Shown: positions 53,547 to 62,154, counted from the stretch's first letter. The stretch is 64,000 nucleotides of DNA from Actinokineospora baliensis (GCF_016907695.1 NZ_JAFBCK010000001.1:2907001-2971000); one strand, 5' to 3'. Notes: generated by a model not told the origin, from the sequence alone. Program-made: numbers and translations.

Positions 53547-54313
53547 GTCCGCAACCTATAGCGGGCGGGCGGTGTTCCGACCGCTGCTGTGAACTCGCGG
53601 GTGAAGTGTGCTTGGTCGCTGTAGCCGAGTTCGGCGGCCAGAGCAGCCCAGTCGACCGGGCCGCCTGAGTCGGCTCGGGCGGCTGCCTCGTGCATGCGGT
53701 GCCGCCGGATCACCCATTTCGGGCCGACGCCCACGTACTCGTTGAACAGCCGCTGCAGTGCGCGCACCGACAGCCCCGACACCGCCGCGAGCTGGTCGAC
53801 CCTGGTGAGTGCCAAGTCGCCCAGGATCTGACCGACCAGTTCCCGGACCACCTCGACCACCGGATCCGGCTCCGGCAGCCGCGGCAGCAGGACCGCCTCC
53901 GCCTCGGCGACCATCGCCGTGTCGTCGGCCGCGTCCACGACCGGTTTCTCCGTGCCCTCGGCACCCCACCACTGAGCCACCGGCAGTGTGCGGTCGGTGA
54001 TGTCGGCGACCCGGTGTCCCAGCCACGGCCGGAACCCGCCCGGGTGGAACCGCACCCCCAGCACCTGCCCGCGCCCGGTCAGCCGCCTGGTGAACCGGCC
54101 GCGCAGCACGCCGTGCACCAGCGCGCCCTCCTCGGCGAACACCAGGTGCACGTTGGGGTGCGGCACGACCTGCTGGGTGAACGGCTCGTCGAGGTCCCAC
54201 GACACGATCCAGTGGTACTCCACGAACGGCGCCAGCGCGGCCGAGGGCGCGACGGTCCGCAGCCGGAACTTGGTCCGCCCCGTCTCCTCGTCCAGCACAC
54301 CCCGAGTGCCCAC
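53543..54313 (-). CDS. AraC-family transcriptional regulator
   Basis: 256 residues from GTG. The N-terminal domain (LAPFVEYHWIVSWDLDEPFTQQVVPHPNVHLVF) is of the DUF6597 type common in small-molecule sensing AraC regulators. The C-terminal double helix-turn-helix spans about residues 150-250, with LSVRALQRLFNEYVGVGPKWVIRRHRMHEA and LGYSDQAHFTREFTAAVGTPPARY. It is divergent from the TIGR03086 gene 77 bp away and probably regulates it or its own operon with the acetyltransferase. Confidence 0.92.
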   Translation of the reverse strand: MGTRGVLDEETGRTKFRLRTVAPSAALAPFVEYHWIVSWDLDEPFTQQVVPHPNVHLVFAEEGALVHGVLRGRFTRRLTGRGQVLGVRFHPGGFRPWLGHRVADITDRTLPVAQWWGAEGTEKPVVDAADDTAMVAEAEAVLLPRLPEPDPVVEVVRELVGQILGDLALTRVDQLAAVSGLSVRALQRLFNEYVGVGPKWVIRRHRMHEAAARADSGGPVDWAALAAELGYSDQAHFTREFTAAVGTPPARYRLRT

Positions 54314-54390
54314 CGCACCACGGTAAACCCGGCCACCGACAGTCGCGTTTGTTCAAGAGCCCAACCGAACACAATGGCAAGGTCCAGGAC

Positions 54391-54966
54391 ATGACCGAGA
54401 GCCTGATGGCGCGCGCCACCGCCAGTGTGGTCGCCGTGGCCGCGTCCGTGACCCCGGACCAGTTCGACCTGCCCACCCCCTGTCCCGAGTGGACGGTGCG
54501 GGACCTGGCCAACCACCTCACCCTCTGGAGCGGCATCGTCGCCGAGCGCGTCGCCCGCCGGTTGCCCGCGCCGGAAGACGGTTCCGAGGACCAGGAGGCC
54601 GACTTCAGCGACCAGTGGCCCGCCCGGTTCATCGACGGCGCAACCCGGGCCGCGCGGGCGTGGGACCAGCCGGGTGCGCTGGAGGGCGAGACGTCGATGA
54701 TGGGTGGGCCGCGACCGGCGAAGTACTTCTACGACATGCTGCTCGGCGAGCTCGTCCTGCACGGCTGGGACCTGGCCGCGGCCACCGGCCAGCCCTTCGA
54801 GGTCGACCAGGAACTGGCCGCCTACGCCCGCGACGGCGCCGCCGGGATCGCCGAGCAGGCCCGCGAGTACGAGGTGTTCGGCCCCGAGGTCACCGTCGCC
54901 GCCGACGCCCCGGCGTTGGAGCAGGCGCTCGCGGTCAGCGGCCGCGACCCGCGCTGGCGGCCGTAA
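54391..54966 (+). CDS. TIGR03086-family metal-binding protein (mycothiol-dependent isomerase fold)
   Basis: 191 residues from ATG at 54391. Family motifs: the TPCPEWTVRDLANHL motif with a metal-ligand His and the GELVLHGWDLAAATG motif with a second His. These belong to the maleylpyruvate isomerase/DinB-like four-helix bundle proteins that use mycothiol and a zinc-like ion. Mycothiol is the thiol of actinomycetes, consistent with the host. Substrate unknown. It lies 10 bp upstream of the DAO-family oxidase gene and may share its transcript. Confidence 0.9.
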   Translation: MTESLMARATASVVAVAASVTPDQFDLPTPCPEWTVRDLANHLTLWSGIVAERVARRLPAPEDGSEDQEADFSDQWPARFIDGATRAARAWDQPGALEGETSMMGGPRPAKYFYDMLLGELVLHGWDLAAATGQPFEVDQELAAYARDGAAGIAEQAREYEVFGPEVTVAADAPALEQALAVSGRDPRWRP

Positions 54967-54976
54967 CCTGGCGCCC

Positions 54977-56005
54977 ATGACATGGGACGTGGTTGTCGTC
55001 GGCGGGGGAATCGCGGGGATCTCGGTCGCGGCGGAACTGGCCGGGCACCGGTCGGTGCTGCTGGTGGAGGCCGAACCGGAGTTGGCGAGGCACTCGACCG
55101 GCCGGTCGGCGGCGCTCTACGCCCCCAGCTACGGCGGTCCCGTCGTGCGCGCCCTCACCGCGGCCAGCGGGCCGCTGTTCCCCGACGGCGTGCTCACCCC
55201 GCGCCCCATGCTGTGGGTCGGTGACGTCTCGGGGGCCGTCGCGACCGGCGCGGCCGACGAGATCACCCCCGACGAGGCGCTGCGGATCTGCCCGGTCCTG
55301 CGGCCGGTCGAGCGCGCCGCGCTGGACTCCGGGACCAACGACATCGACGTCATGGCCCTGCACCAGTGGTACGTCCAGCGGTTGCGGGCCGCGGGCGGTG
55401 AGATCCGCAGGGGCGCGCCGGTGACCGCTGTGCGCCGCGACGGGTCGGGCTGGGTGGTCGCCCTCGGTGCCGATGAGGTCCGAGCGGGCATCGTGGTCAA
55501 CGCCGCCGGGGCCTGGGCCGACCACGTCGCCGCCCTCGCCGGGGTGCCCACTCTGGGCCTGCGCCCGCTGCGGCGCACCATCGCCCTCGCGACCGGCACC
55601 GCGCCAGTCGACCCGGGGTGGCCGCTGGTCGCCGACGTGGCCGACACCTTCTACTTCCGCCCGGAAGGCCCCGGCGTCCTGGTGTCTCCGGCCGACGAGA
55701 CCCCCGTCGACCCCGGCGACGCCAAGCCCGACGACCTCGACATAGCGCTCGCCCTCGACCGGGTCAACGAGGTCACCACGCTCGGTCTGCGCTCGGTCCG
55801 CACCGCGTGGGCCGGGTTGCGCACCTTCGCCGCCGACCGCGAACCCGTCGTCGGCGCCCTGCCCGACCATCCCGGTTTCGTGTTCGTCGCGGGCCAGGGC
55901 GGCTACGGCATCCAAATGGCCCCCGCCCTCGCCGTGACCGCGGCGAAGATCGTCCTAGGGGAGCCGACGGAGTTCACGGACTCTGTGTCCCCAGCCCGCT
56001 TGTAG
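54977..56005 (+). CDS. DAO-family FAD-dependent amine/amino-acid oxidoreductase
   Basis: 342 residues. The Rossmann motif VVVVGGGIAGISVAAELAGH is at residues 5-24, followed by ARHSTGRSAALYAPSYGG, the FAD-contact segment of the glycine oxidase/sarcosine oxidase-like family, and the C-terminal FVAGQGGYGIQMAPALA. It oxidises a D-amino acid, N-methyl amino acid or related amine, unless a dehydrogenase form is used. It starts a run of three oxidative or TPP enzymes on the same strand. Confidence 0.88.
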   Translation: MTWDVVVVGGGIAGISVAAELAGHRSVLLVEAEPELARHSTGRSAALYAPSYGGPVVRALTAASGPLFPDGVLTPRPMLWVGDVSGAVATGAADEITPDEALRICPVLRPVERAALDSGTNDIDVMALHQWYVQRLRAAGGEIRRGAPVTAVRRDGSGWVVALGADEVRAGIVVNAAGAWADHVAALAGVPTLGLRPLRRTIALATGTAPVDPGWPLVADVADTFYFRPEGPGVLVSPADETPVDPGDAKPDDLDIALALDRVNEVTTLGLRSVRTAWAGLRTFAADREPVVGALPDHPGFVFVAGQGGYGIQMAPALAVTAAKIVLGEPTEFTDSVSPARL

Positions 56006-56051
56006 CCGGATTCGCACTATCGTGGGCGCTCTCAGCGGCGGAGGGAGTGCC

Positions 56052-57461
56052 ATGGCGGACATCGGGGCCAAACTCGCGGGGATCGTCGAAGACGTGCTGA
56101 CCGGGGCCGAGGCGGCCGAGGAGTACGGGCACGACGAGGCGTTGAGCACGACCCTGGTCCGCCCAGCGCACGTCGTGCGGCCGCGCACCGCCGAGGAGGT
56201 CGCGGCCGTGCTGCGCCTGGCCACCGCCGAGGGTGTGCCGGTGACCGCGCGCGGCTCCGGCAGCGGCCTGTCCGGCGCCGCGATCCCCAGCCCGGACGGC
56301 ATCGTGGTGTCCTTCGAGCGGATGAACGCGATCCTGGAGGTCGACACCGACAACCACGTCGCCGTCGTCCAGCCCGGTGTCACCCTGCGCGACCTCGACG
56401 ACCGCACCGCCGAGGCCGGGCTGGTCTACCCGGTCTACCCGGGCGAGCTCAGCGCGAGCCTCGGCGGCAACGTGGCCACCAACGCGGGCGGCATGCGCGC
56501 GGTGAAGTACGGGGTCACGCGCCACCACGTCCTCGGCCTCGAAGCGGTGCTGCCGACCGGCGAGGTCCTGCGCACGGGCGGCCGGTACGTCAAGTCCAGC
56601 ACCGGCTACGACCTCACCCAGCTCATCGTCGGCTCCGAGGGCACCCTGGCCCTGGTCACCGAAGCGACCCTCAAGCTGCAGCCCCGCGTCAAGCACACCG
56701 CGACCGTCCTGGCGCCGTTCCGCGACCTCGCCCAGGTCACCGCGGCCGTGCCGAAGGTCGTCGCGTCCGGGCTCGCGCCGCTGATCCTCGAGTACATCGA
56801 CGGCCTGACCATGGGCGCCATCACCTACACCGCCGACCTGCAGCTGGGCATCCCCGACGAGGTCCGCGACACCGCGCAGGCGTACCTGGTGGTCATGCTG
56901 GAGAACCGCGACCAGGACCGGCTCGACGCCGACGTGGAGACTGCGGGACAGCTGCTGTCGGACCTCGGCGCCATCGACGTGTACGTGCTGCCGGGTGGTT
57001 CGGCGCGAAAGCTGGTCGAGGCGCGCGAGCGGGCCTTCCACACCGCGAAGGCGGCGGGCGCGGACGACGTGATCGACACCGTCGTGCCCAGGGCGGCGCT
57101 TCCGGACTTCATGGCCCAGGTCACCGGGATCGCCCAGGCCAACGAGACCTTCATCGTCGGCTGCGGGCACGCCGGCGACGGCAATGTCCACTTGGCACTG
57201 TTCCAGAAGGACGCGGACAAGCGCGCCGCGGTGCTCAAGGCCCTGTTCTCCGCCGCCATCGCCCTCGGCGGCGCCATCTCCGGTGAGCACGGCCTCGGCC
57301 GGACCAAGCAGCGGTACTTCCTCGACCTGGAAGACCCGGCCAAGATCGCCCTCATGCGCCGGATCAAGCAGGCGTTCGACCCCGCCGGGGTGCTCAACCC
57401 CGGCGTGCTCCTCGACAGCACCCACCAGGCAGACACCCAGCAGGACGGAATCCAGGCATGA
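56052..57461 (+). CDS. FAD-linked oxidase, GlcD/D-lactate dehydrogenase-like
   Basis: 469 residues from ATG at 56052. FAD-binding PCMH-type domain: PVTARGSGSGLSGAAIPSPDGIVV and the GGNVATNAGGMRAVKYGVTRHHVLGLEAVLPTGE block. C-terminal cap includes the VGCGHAGDGNVHLALF and SGEHGLGRTKQRYF motifs with conserved His residues. Members oxidise glycolate, D-lactate or 2-hydroxyacids to 2-oxoacids. Its stop overlaps the TPP-enzyme start (ATGA), so the 2-oxoacid may be the substrate of the next enzyme. Confidence 0.92.
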   Translation: MADIGAKLAGIVEDVLTGAEAAEEYGHDEALSTTLVRPAHVVRPRTAEEVAAVLRLATAEGVPVTARGSGSGLSGAAIPSPDGIVVSFERMNAILEVDTDNHVAVVQPGVTLRDLDDRTAEAGLVYPVYPGELSASLGGNVATNAGGMRAVKYGVTRHHVLGLEAVLPTGEVLRTGGRYVKSSTGYDLTQLIVGSEGTLALVTEATLKLQPRVKHTATVLAPFRDLAQVTAAVPKVVASGLAPLILEYIDGLTMGAITYTADLQLGIPDEVRDTAQAYLVVMLENRDQDRLDADVETAGQLLSDLGAIDVYVLPGGSARKLVEARERAFHTAKAAGADDVIDTVVPRAALPDFMAQVTGIAQANETFIVGCGHAGDGNVHLALFQKDADKRAAVLKALFSAAIALGGAISGEHGLGRTKQRYFLDLEDPAKIALMRRIKQAFDPAGVLNPGVLLDSTHQADTQQDGIQA

Positions 57462-59005
57462 ACGGCGCGCAGGCGCTCATCCGCACCCTCGCCGACTCCG
57501 GGGTCGAGGTCTGCTTCGCCAACCCCGGCACCTCGGAGATGCACTTCGTCGCCGCCCTCGACACCGTGCCCGAGATGCGCGGGGTGCTTGCCCTGTTCGA
57601 AGGCGTGGTGACCGGGGCGGCCGACGGGTACGCGCGGATGGCCGACCGGCCCGCCGCCACCCTGCTGCACCTGGGGCCCGGCATGGTCAACGGCCTGGCC
57701 AACCTGCACAACGCCCGCCGCGCCCGCACCCCGGTCGTCAACGTGATCGGCGACCACGCCACGCACCATAAGGCCGTGGACGCCCCGCTGGAGTCCGACA
57801 TCGACGCCCTGACCGGCTGGACCGGCGGTTGGTCGCGCACCAGCGCCGACCCCGCGCGCGTGGGTGCCGACGCCGCTCAGGCCGTCGCGGCGGCCACGGA
57901 GGGGCGGATCGCCAACCTGGTGCTGCCCGCTGACGTCTCCTGGGGTGACGGTGGGGTCGCGGCGAAGCCGGTTCCGGCGCCACCACGTTCCACTGTGGAT
58001 GATTCGGTTCTCGCCGGTATCGCCGAAGTTTTACGGTCCGGTGAGTCCACTGTGGTCCTTCTGGGTGGCGGTGCGACGCGGGAACGCGGGCTGCGGGCGG
58101 CAAGCCGGATCTCTGCGGCGACGGGCGCGAAGCTGTTCGCCGAGACCTTCCCCGCCCGCATCGAGCGCGGCGCGGGCCTGCCCGCCGTCGACCGGCTCGG
58201 GTACCTGGCCGAACAGGTCCAGTGGCAGCTCACGGACGTGCGGAACCTGGTCCTCGCGGGCTCCCGGGCCCCCGTGTCGTTCTTCGCCTACCCCGGCAAG
58301 GCGAGCGAACTGACCCCCGACGGCTGCGCCACCCACACCCTCGCCGACGCCGAGTCCGACGTCGTCGACGCGCTGGAGCAGTTGGCCGACCTGGTCGCCG
58401 AGGGCGTGGAACCGGTGCTGCAGGCCCCGGCGCGGCCCGCGCTGCCCTCCGGCCCGCTCACACCGCAGAACTGGACCGAGGTGATCGGGGCGCTCCTGCC
58501 CGAGGGCGCGATCGTCTCCGACGAGGCCAACACCTCCGGCCTCATGATCCCGATGACCACCGCGGGCGCCCCCCGCCACGACGTCCTCACCCTCACCGGC
58601 GGCGCCATCGGCCAAGGCCTCCCGGTCGCCCTCGGCGCCGCCGTCGCCTGCCCGGACCGCCCCGTCATCTGCCTGCAGGCCGACGGCAGCGCGATGTACA
58701 CGATCTCCGCCCTCTGGACCATGGCCCGCGAGAACCTCAACGTCACCACGGTGATCCTCAACAACCGCGCCTACGCCATCCTCCGCATGGAACTCACCCG
58801 CGTGGGCGCCGAAGCCGCGGGCCCCAAGGCGAAAGCGCTGCTGGACCTGGCCACCCCCGACCTCGACTTCGTCCACCTGGCCCGGGGAATGGGCGTCCCG
58901 GCCACCCGTGCCACGACAGCCGAGGAACTGGCGGAGCAGTTCGCCGCGGCCCTCGCGGAACCGGGCCCCCACCTCATCGACGCCATCGTGCCGTCCCTGA
59001 TCTGA
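57458..59005 (+). CDS. Thiamine-diphosphate-dependent enzyme, acetolactate synthase/benzoylformate decarboxylase-like
   Basis: 515 residues. N-terminal PYR domain with FANPGTSEMHFVAAL and catalytic-Glu region ALFEGVVTGAADGYARM; middle domain around residues 185-320; C-terminal PP domain with the ThDP motif ADGSAMYTISALWTMA...NNRAY, where the usual GDGS starts with Ala. It lacks the long ALS FAD signature. By pairing with a 2-hydroxyacid oxidase it is a candidate 2-oxoacid decarboxylase or carboligase. A TTA leucine codon occurs at 58031-58033 (residue 192), in a patch of lower third-position GC (57.96-58.12 kb). Confidence 0.88.
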   Translation: MNGAQALIRTLADSGVEVCFANPGTSEMHFVAALDTVPEMRGVLALFEGVVTGAADGYARMADRPAATLLHLGPGMVNGLANLHNARRARTPVVNVIGDHATHHKAVDAPLESDIDALTGWTGGWSRTSADPARVGADAAQAVAAATEGRIANLVLPADVSWGDGGVAAKPVPAPPRSTVDDSVLAGIAEVLRSGESTVVLLGGGATRERGLRAASRISAATGAKLFAETFPARIERGAGLPAVDRLGYLAEQVQWQLTDVRNLVLAGSRAPVSFFAYPGKASELTPDGCATHTLADAESDVVDALEQLADLVAEGVEPVLQAPARPALPSGPLTPQNWTEVIGALLPEGAIVSDEANTSGLMIPMTTAGAPRHDVLTLTGGAIGQGLPVALGAAVACPDRPVICLQADGSAMYTISALWTMARENLNVTTVILNNRAYAILRMELTRVGAEAAGPKAKALLDLATPDLDFVHLARGMGVPATRATTAEELAEQFAAALAEPGPHLIDAIVPSLI

Positions 59006-59331
59006 GGGCCGGCCACCCGGTTGCCAACGGCGGACTTCTCGTTGATATGAGTCGGGGACCGCGCTGCGGAGACCGAGCGTCCTCCGGCGAATGCTGGGAC
59101 GAGGTGCCGCTGTGCCTCGGATGCGAGCGGGTGGCTCGGGTTTCAGGGCTTCTGCGCCTCGTCCACCGAGGCACAGGTAGTGGGCGAGCCCGGGGCGGTA
59201 ACTGCACCCGTATCGCGATCGGCGATGAGGACGGCATTTGCCGCGCCGCGCACGGCCGGGTTGTCCTGTGCGCGCAAGCGGAAGGGCCACCAACCGCGGC
59301 GGTTGGTGGCCCTTCCGGTGAGTCTCGGTGG
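59006..59331. other. Gene-free spacer
   Basis: 326 bp between the TPP-enzyme gene and the convergent Asp/Leu-repeat gene. It contains a weak 6-bp hairpin at 59156-59172 and the strong terminator at 59279-59317. Short frames are present but without codon bias. Confidence 0.5.
59279..59317 (-). terminator. Terminator of the Asp/Leu-repeat protein gene
   Basis: A perfect 19-bp inverted repeat around one central base, starting 15 bp beyond the stop codon at 59332. No T-run follows on either strand, but the stem is extremely stable and sits between convergent genes. Confidence 0.8.
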
Positions 59332-60057
59332 TTACCGGGTCTCGGTGTTGGTGTTCTCCGAGTCGTTGGTGTCGGAGTTGACCAGGTTGTCGGTCACGGT
59401 GTTCAGCGTGTCGGTCACGGTGTCGGTCGTGTCGGCCACGGTGTCGGTGACGGTCGTGGTGGTGTCGGTCACGGCCGGGGTGGTGCTGGTCGAGGTCGAG
59501 TCGTCGGTGCCGATGGTGGTGTGGTGGCGGCCGCCGAGGTCGATGTTGAGGTCGGCGAGCAGGTCGATGTCGAGCAGGTCGCCGCCGAGCAGGTCACCGT
59601 CGTCGAGCAGGTCGTCGAGCAGGTCGATGTCCAGGACGTCATCGAGGTCGAGGTCGTCGAGCAGGTCGATGTCGAGGTCGAGCAGGTCGCCGTCGAGCAG
59701 GTCGTCGAGCAGGTCGCCGAGACCGTCGAGGTCGATGTCGAGGTCGAGCAGACCGTCGTCGAGCAGGTCCTCCGACAGCAGCCACAGGGCCTGGGTGGGC
59801 GTGATGTCCAGGTCGGTCGCCCACTCCTGGGCCAGCGCGACCAGGGCCTGCAGCTCGGCGACCGAGTCCGCGTCGGACAGGTCGTCGATCAGGTCTTCGT
59901 CGAGCAGGGTGATGTCGATGTCACCGTCGTTGAGGACGTTGAGGACGACGATCGCGGGCACGTCCGTCGTCTCGGCGGATGCCGCCGGCGCCGCGAACCC
60001 GAGGGCGAGTGCCGTGGCGGTTGCCATGAAACCGAGACGGAGTGCGGCTTTGCGCAT
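59332..60057 (-). CDS. Secreted Asp/Leu-repeat protein
   Basis: 241 residues. Signal peptide cleaved after about residue 28 (ASA|ETTD). Residues 32-95 are an ordinary acidic domain. Residues 97-174 are a low-complexity run of Asp and Leu with Ile in units such as LLDLDIDLL and DDLLD, no Lys or Arg. Residues 180-241 are Thr/Ser/Asp-rich, TDTVTDT-like, and may be a wall-spanning or flexible tail. The repeated DLD spacing could bind calcium or form a beta-solenoid or amphipathic assembly. It shares its signal peptide, the next 20 residues and an upstream element with the short gene at 60345. I know no characterised homolog. Confidence 0.75.
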   Translation of the reverse strand: MRKAALRLGFMATATALALGFAAPAASAETTDVPAIVVLNVLNDGDIDITLLDEDLIDDLSDADSVAELQALVALAQEWATDLDITPTQALWLLSEDLLDDGLLDLDIDLDGLGDLLDDLLDGDLLDLDIDLLDDLDLDDVLDIDLLDDLLDDGDLLGGDLLDIDLLADLNIDLGGRHHTTIGTDDSTSTSTTPAVTDTTTTVTDTVADTTDTVTDTLNTVTDNLVNSDTNDSENTNTETR

Positions 60058-60122
60058 GGGGAAGAGCTCCTAGTGACTGGCCGAATTGGACAGTCATGAG
60101 CGTTCCAGAGCGGTCACCCGCA

Positions 60123-60136
60123 GGCGAGTCCACAGT
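60123..60136 (-). promoter_or_regulatory. Shared upstream 14-mer, copy 1
   Basis: GGCGAGTCCACAGT (plus strand), 66 bp from the start codon of the Asp/Leu-repeat gene. The identical 14-mer lies 70 bp upstream of the short paralog. The ribosome-binding region ACTAGGAGC is also shared (60066-60074 here). It is likely part of a common promoter or operator, in the place where promoter elements are expected. Confidence 0.6.
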
Positions 60137-60295
60137 CGGGTGGTCACGTTCGAGGAGCGAAATTGCGCTCAGATGGCCCTTGCCCTGTGTTTGGTACACC
60201 TTCGAGCGAAGAAAATGACTGCGGTGAGCGTAACTCGATGATCGCCGCGCCCACGATCGGCGGCCACCCTTTCGTGGGTGGCGTGATCACAAAAA

Positions 60296-60332
60296 ACGCC
60301 GGGCCGGAGTCGTGGCGACCCCGGCCCGGCGT
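60296..60332 (-). terminator. Intrinsic terminator of the short secreted protein gene
   Basis: A 12-bp GC-rich stem (ACGCCGGGCCGG and its complement) with a 13-base loop that can pair internally, followed on the minus strand by a run of six T. It begins 12 bp past the stop at 60345 and is a textbook rho-independent terminator. Confidence 0.92.
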
Positions 60333-60344
60333 ACCGGCTCCCGA

Positions 60345-60560
60345 TCAGGGGTTGGTGCCGGTGAGGTCGATCAGCGGGCTGGCCACGTTCACCGAGTCCG
60401 CGTTGATCACGTTGATCGTCAGGTCCGGGACGATGGACTCGGCCGGGGTGCGGTCGTCGGTGGTCTCGGCCGCGGCGGAGGTGGCGGTCGCGGTGGCCAG
60501 GCCGAGGCTGAACGCCACGAAGCCGAGTGCGGCTCCGAGGCGCAGAACTGTTGTGCGCAT
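60345..60560 (-). CDS. Small secreted paralog of the Asp/Leu-repeat protein
   Basis: 71 residues from ATG at 60560. Signal peptide of about 31 residues (SAAA|ETTD). The mature peptide is only about 40 residues, Asp/Ile/Val/Asn-rich and without Cys, Lys; its VPDLTINVINADSVNVASPLIDL aligns with VPAIVVLNVLNDGDIDITLLDEDL of the longer protein. The two signal peptides share MR...LRLG and SAxAETTD. The own terminator makes it an independent small transcript. Function unknown; a secreted surface peptide is possible. Confidence 0.65.
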   Translation of the reverse strand: MRTTVLRLGAALGFVAFSLGLATATATSAAAETTDDRTPAESIVPDLTINVINADSVNVASPLIDLTGTNP

Positions 60561-60629
60561 GCGGGTTTCTGCTCCTAGTAGGCAGGGGATGTCCAAGCGG
60601 CTAGCAGCCTGGCAGAACCCGCGGGCACC

Positions 60630-60643
60630 GGCGAGTCCACAGT
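60630..60643 (-). promoter_or_regulatory. Shared upstream 14-mer, copy 2
   Basis: GGCGAGTCCACAGT (plus strand), 70 bp before the start codon of the short secreted gene, identical to the copy before the longer paralog. The nearby ACTAGGAGC is at 60571-60579. Confidence 0.6.
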
Positions 60644-60753
60644 AGAGTGACTCAGCCGCCCGATCGGCTGAGCTTCAAGATCACGCCGTGCTGAGCAGCC
60701 CCCGAATCCATTGTCCCGCGCGGCACCGACAGGACGGGGCGATCGGCGGGCGG

Positions 60754-60784
60754 CCTGTGGACAACCACGAGGGTTGTCCACAGG
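60754..60784. terminator. Hairpin made of two inverted DnaA-box-like sequences
   Basis: A perfect 13-bp inverted repeat (CCTGTGGACAACC and its complement) with a 5-base loop. Each arm includes the DnaA-box-like TTGTCCACA. It lies downstream of the convergently placed regulator (stop at 60892) and 190 bp upstream of the short secreted gene. It could terminate the regulator transcript or bind DnaA. Confidence 0.5.
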
Positions 60785-60891
60785 GCGTCGCGTACCGACC
60801 CGGTTCTGACGGTGTGGCGCCGTAGACTGGAAATCGGGGGCTGCCCGGCGCGGTTCGATCATGAACCGGCGGATTGTCTACGGGCGTGGTC

Positions 60892-62154
60892 TCACCGGCG
60901 GGGGTGCGGGACCCGGCGCGGGGTGAGCAGGGACCGGACCGTGTTGAGGGTCCGGAACTCCCCGGGCACACCGGTCGGCCGGATCAGGCCCGCCTGCAGC
61001 AACCGGTGCAGCACCGCGGTCACCGCCTGCTCCGGGACGCCCCGTTCCCTGGCGATGTCGCGGGCCGACCGGCCGGGGCCGGTCAGGGCGGTCAGCACGG
61101 CCAGGTCGGTGCCGCGCAGGGACTCGATGGTCGTGCTGATCGCCGAGCGCAGGTCGCCGACCGCGCGGCGGGTGGCGGGCCCGGCCGGGGTGGTGAGCTG
61201 GAACGGGTCGCGCCTGGCGGCCTCGACCAGGCGGGGCAGCGGGTAGAGCGGGAACCAGGTGGCCGCGGCGACCAGGGCGGCCGGGACGCCGTCGAGCGCG
61301 TCGCACAGGTCGCGCAGGTCGCTGACCAGGAAGGACCGCTCCTGGCCCTGGGCGCGCAGGCGCGCGACCAGCAGCCGGGTGGCGGGCGAATCCGGGCCGT
61401 CACCGCGCGCGGCCAGCGGCCGCAGCGCCACGGTGTGCGCCTCGGGTCGGGCCGAGGGCACGCGCGCGGTGGTGAGCAGCCGCAGCCGGGGGCATCGGCT
61501 CAGCAGCTCGGCCAGGCCCGGATCCGGGACCCTGGTGGGTACCCGGTCGTCGACCACCAGGTACGCCGGGGTGTCACCGATCAGCGCCGCCAGCTCCGCC
61601 AGGCGCGGCCCGGCGCCGCCGAGCAGCAGGTCGGCGACGGTGCCGGGCAGCGGTGCCGGGCTGCTCCCCGGGTCGACCCACCACACCGGGTCGGGCACCG
61701 CGTCGTGCAGCGCCCTGGCCACCTCGGCGGCCACCCTGCTCTTGCCGACGCCCGCGATCCCCACCAGCGACACCCAGCGCTGCGCGCCGGAGGTGAGCAG
61801 CTCGACCAGCCCGCCGACCACCCGGTCCCTGCCGACCAGCGGCGAGGTCGCGCCGGGGGGCAGTTGCGAGGCGGTGGCGGGCACGGCACCGCCGGACTGC
61901 AGCCGCAGGTGGTCCGACGGGCTCATGTGCAGCGCCTTGGCCAGCAGCAGCAAGGTCTGCTTGCGCGGGCGCTCGACCTTGCCGAGCTCCAGGTCGCGGA
62001 TGGTGCGCTCGCTGACCCCGGAGCGCACGGCCAGCCTGGACTGCGTCATGCCCCGGCGCAGTCGGGTCGCCAGCAGGAACTCGCCCAGTTCCGTGCCGGG
62101 GCGGTCCTGGTGCTCGGTCCTGGTTGATTCGGTCCTCGTTGATGCGGTGTGCAT
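60892..62154 (-). CDS. XRE-type helix-turn-helix regulator with NB-ARC-like ATPase domain
   Basis: 420 residues from ATG at 62154 (a TTG three codons earlier is open). Helix-turn-helix at about residues 22-80: FLLATRLRRGMTQSRLAVRSGVSERTIRDLELGKVERPRKQTL. Then an STAND/NB-ARC ATPase with P-loop VGIAGVGKSRVA near residue 140 and the LLTTARV (sensor 1-like) segment. C-terminal winged helix with RSARDIARERGVPEQAVTAVLHRLLQAGLIRPTG. Such proteins are signal-integrating regulators, often of secondary metabolism. Its target is unknown. There is no TPR or WD repeat sensor domain, so the inducer domain is missing or very short. Confidence 0.85.
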   Translation of the reverse strand: MHTASTRTESTRTEHQDRPGTELGEFLLATRLRRGMTQSRLAVRSGVSERTIRDLELGKVERPRKQTLLLLAKALHMSPSDHLRLQSGGAVPATASQLPPGATSPLVGRDRVVGGLVELLTSGAQRWVSLVGIAGVGKSRVAAEVARALHDAVPDPVWWVDPGSSPAPLPGTVADLLLGGAGPRLAELAALIGDTPAYLVVDDRVPTRVPDPGLAELLSRCPRLRLLTTARVPSARPEAHTVALRPLAARGDGPDSPATRLLVARLRAQGQERSFLVSDLRDLCDALDGVPAALVAAATWFPLYPLPRLVEAARRDPFQLTTPAGPATRRAVGDLRSAISTTIESLRGTDLAVLTALTGPGRSARDIARERGVPEQAVTAVLHRLLQAGLIRPTGVPGEFRTLNTVRSLLTPRRVPHPRR

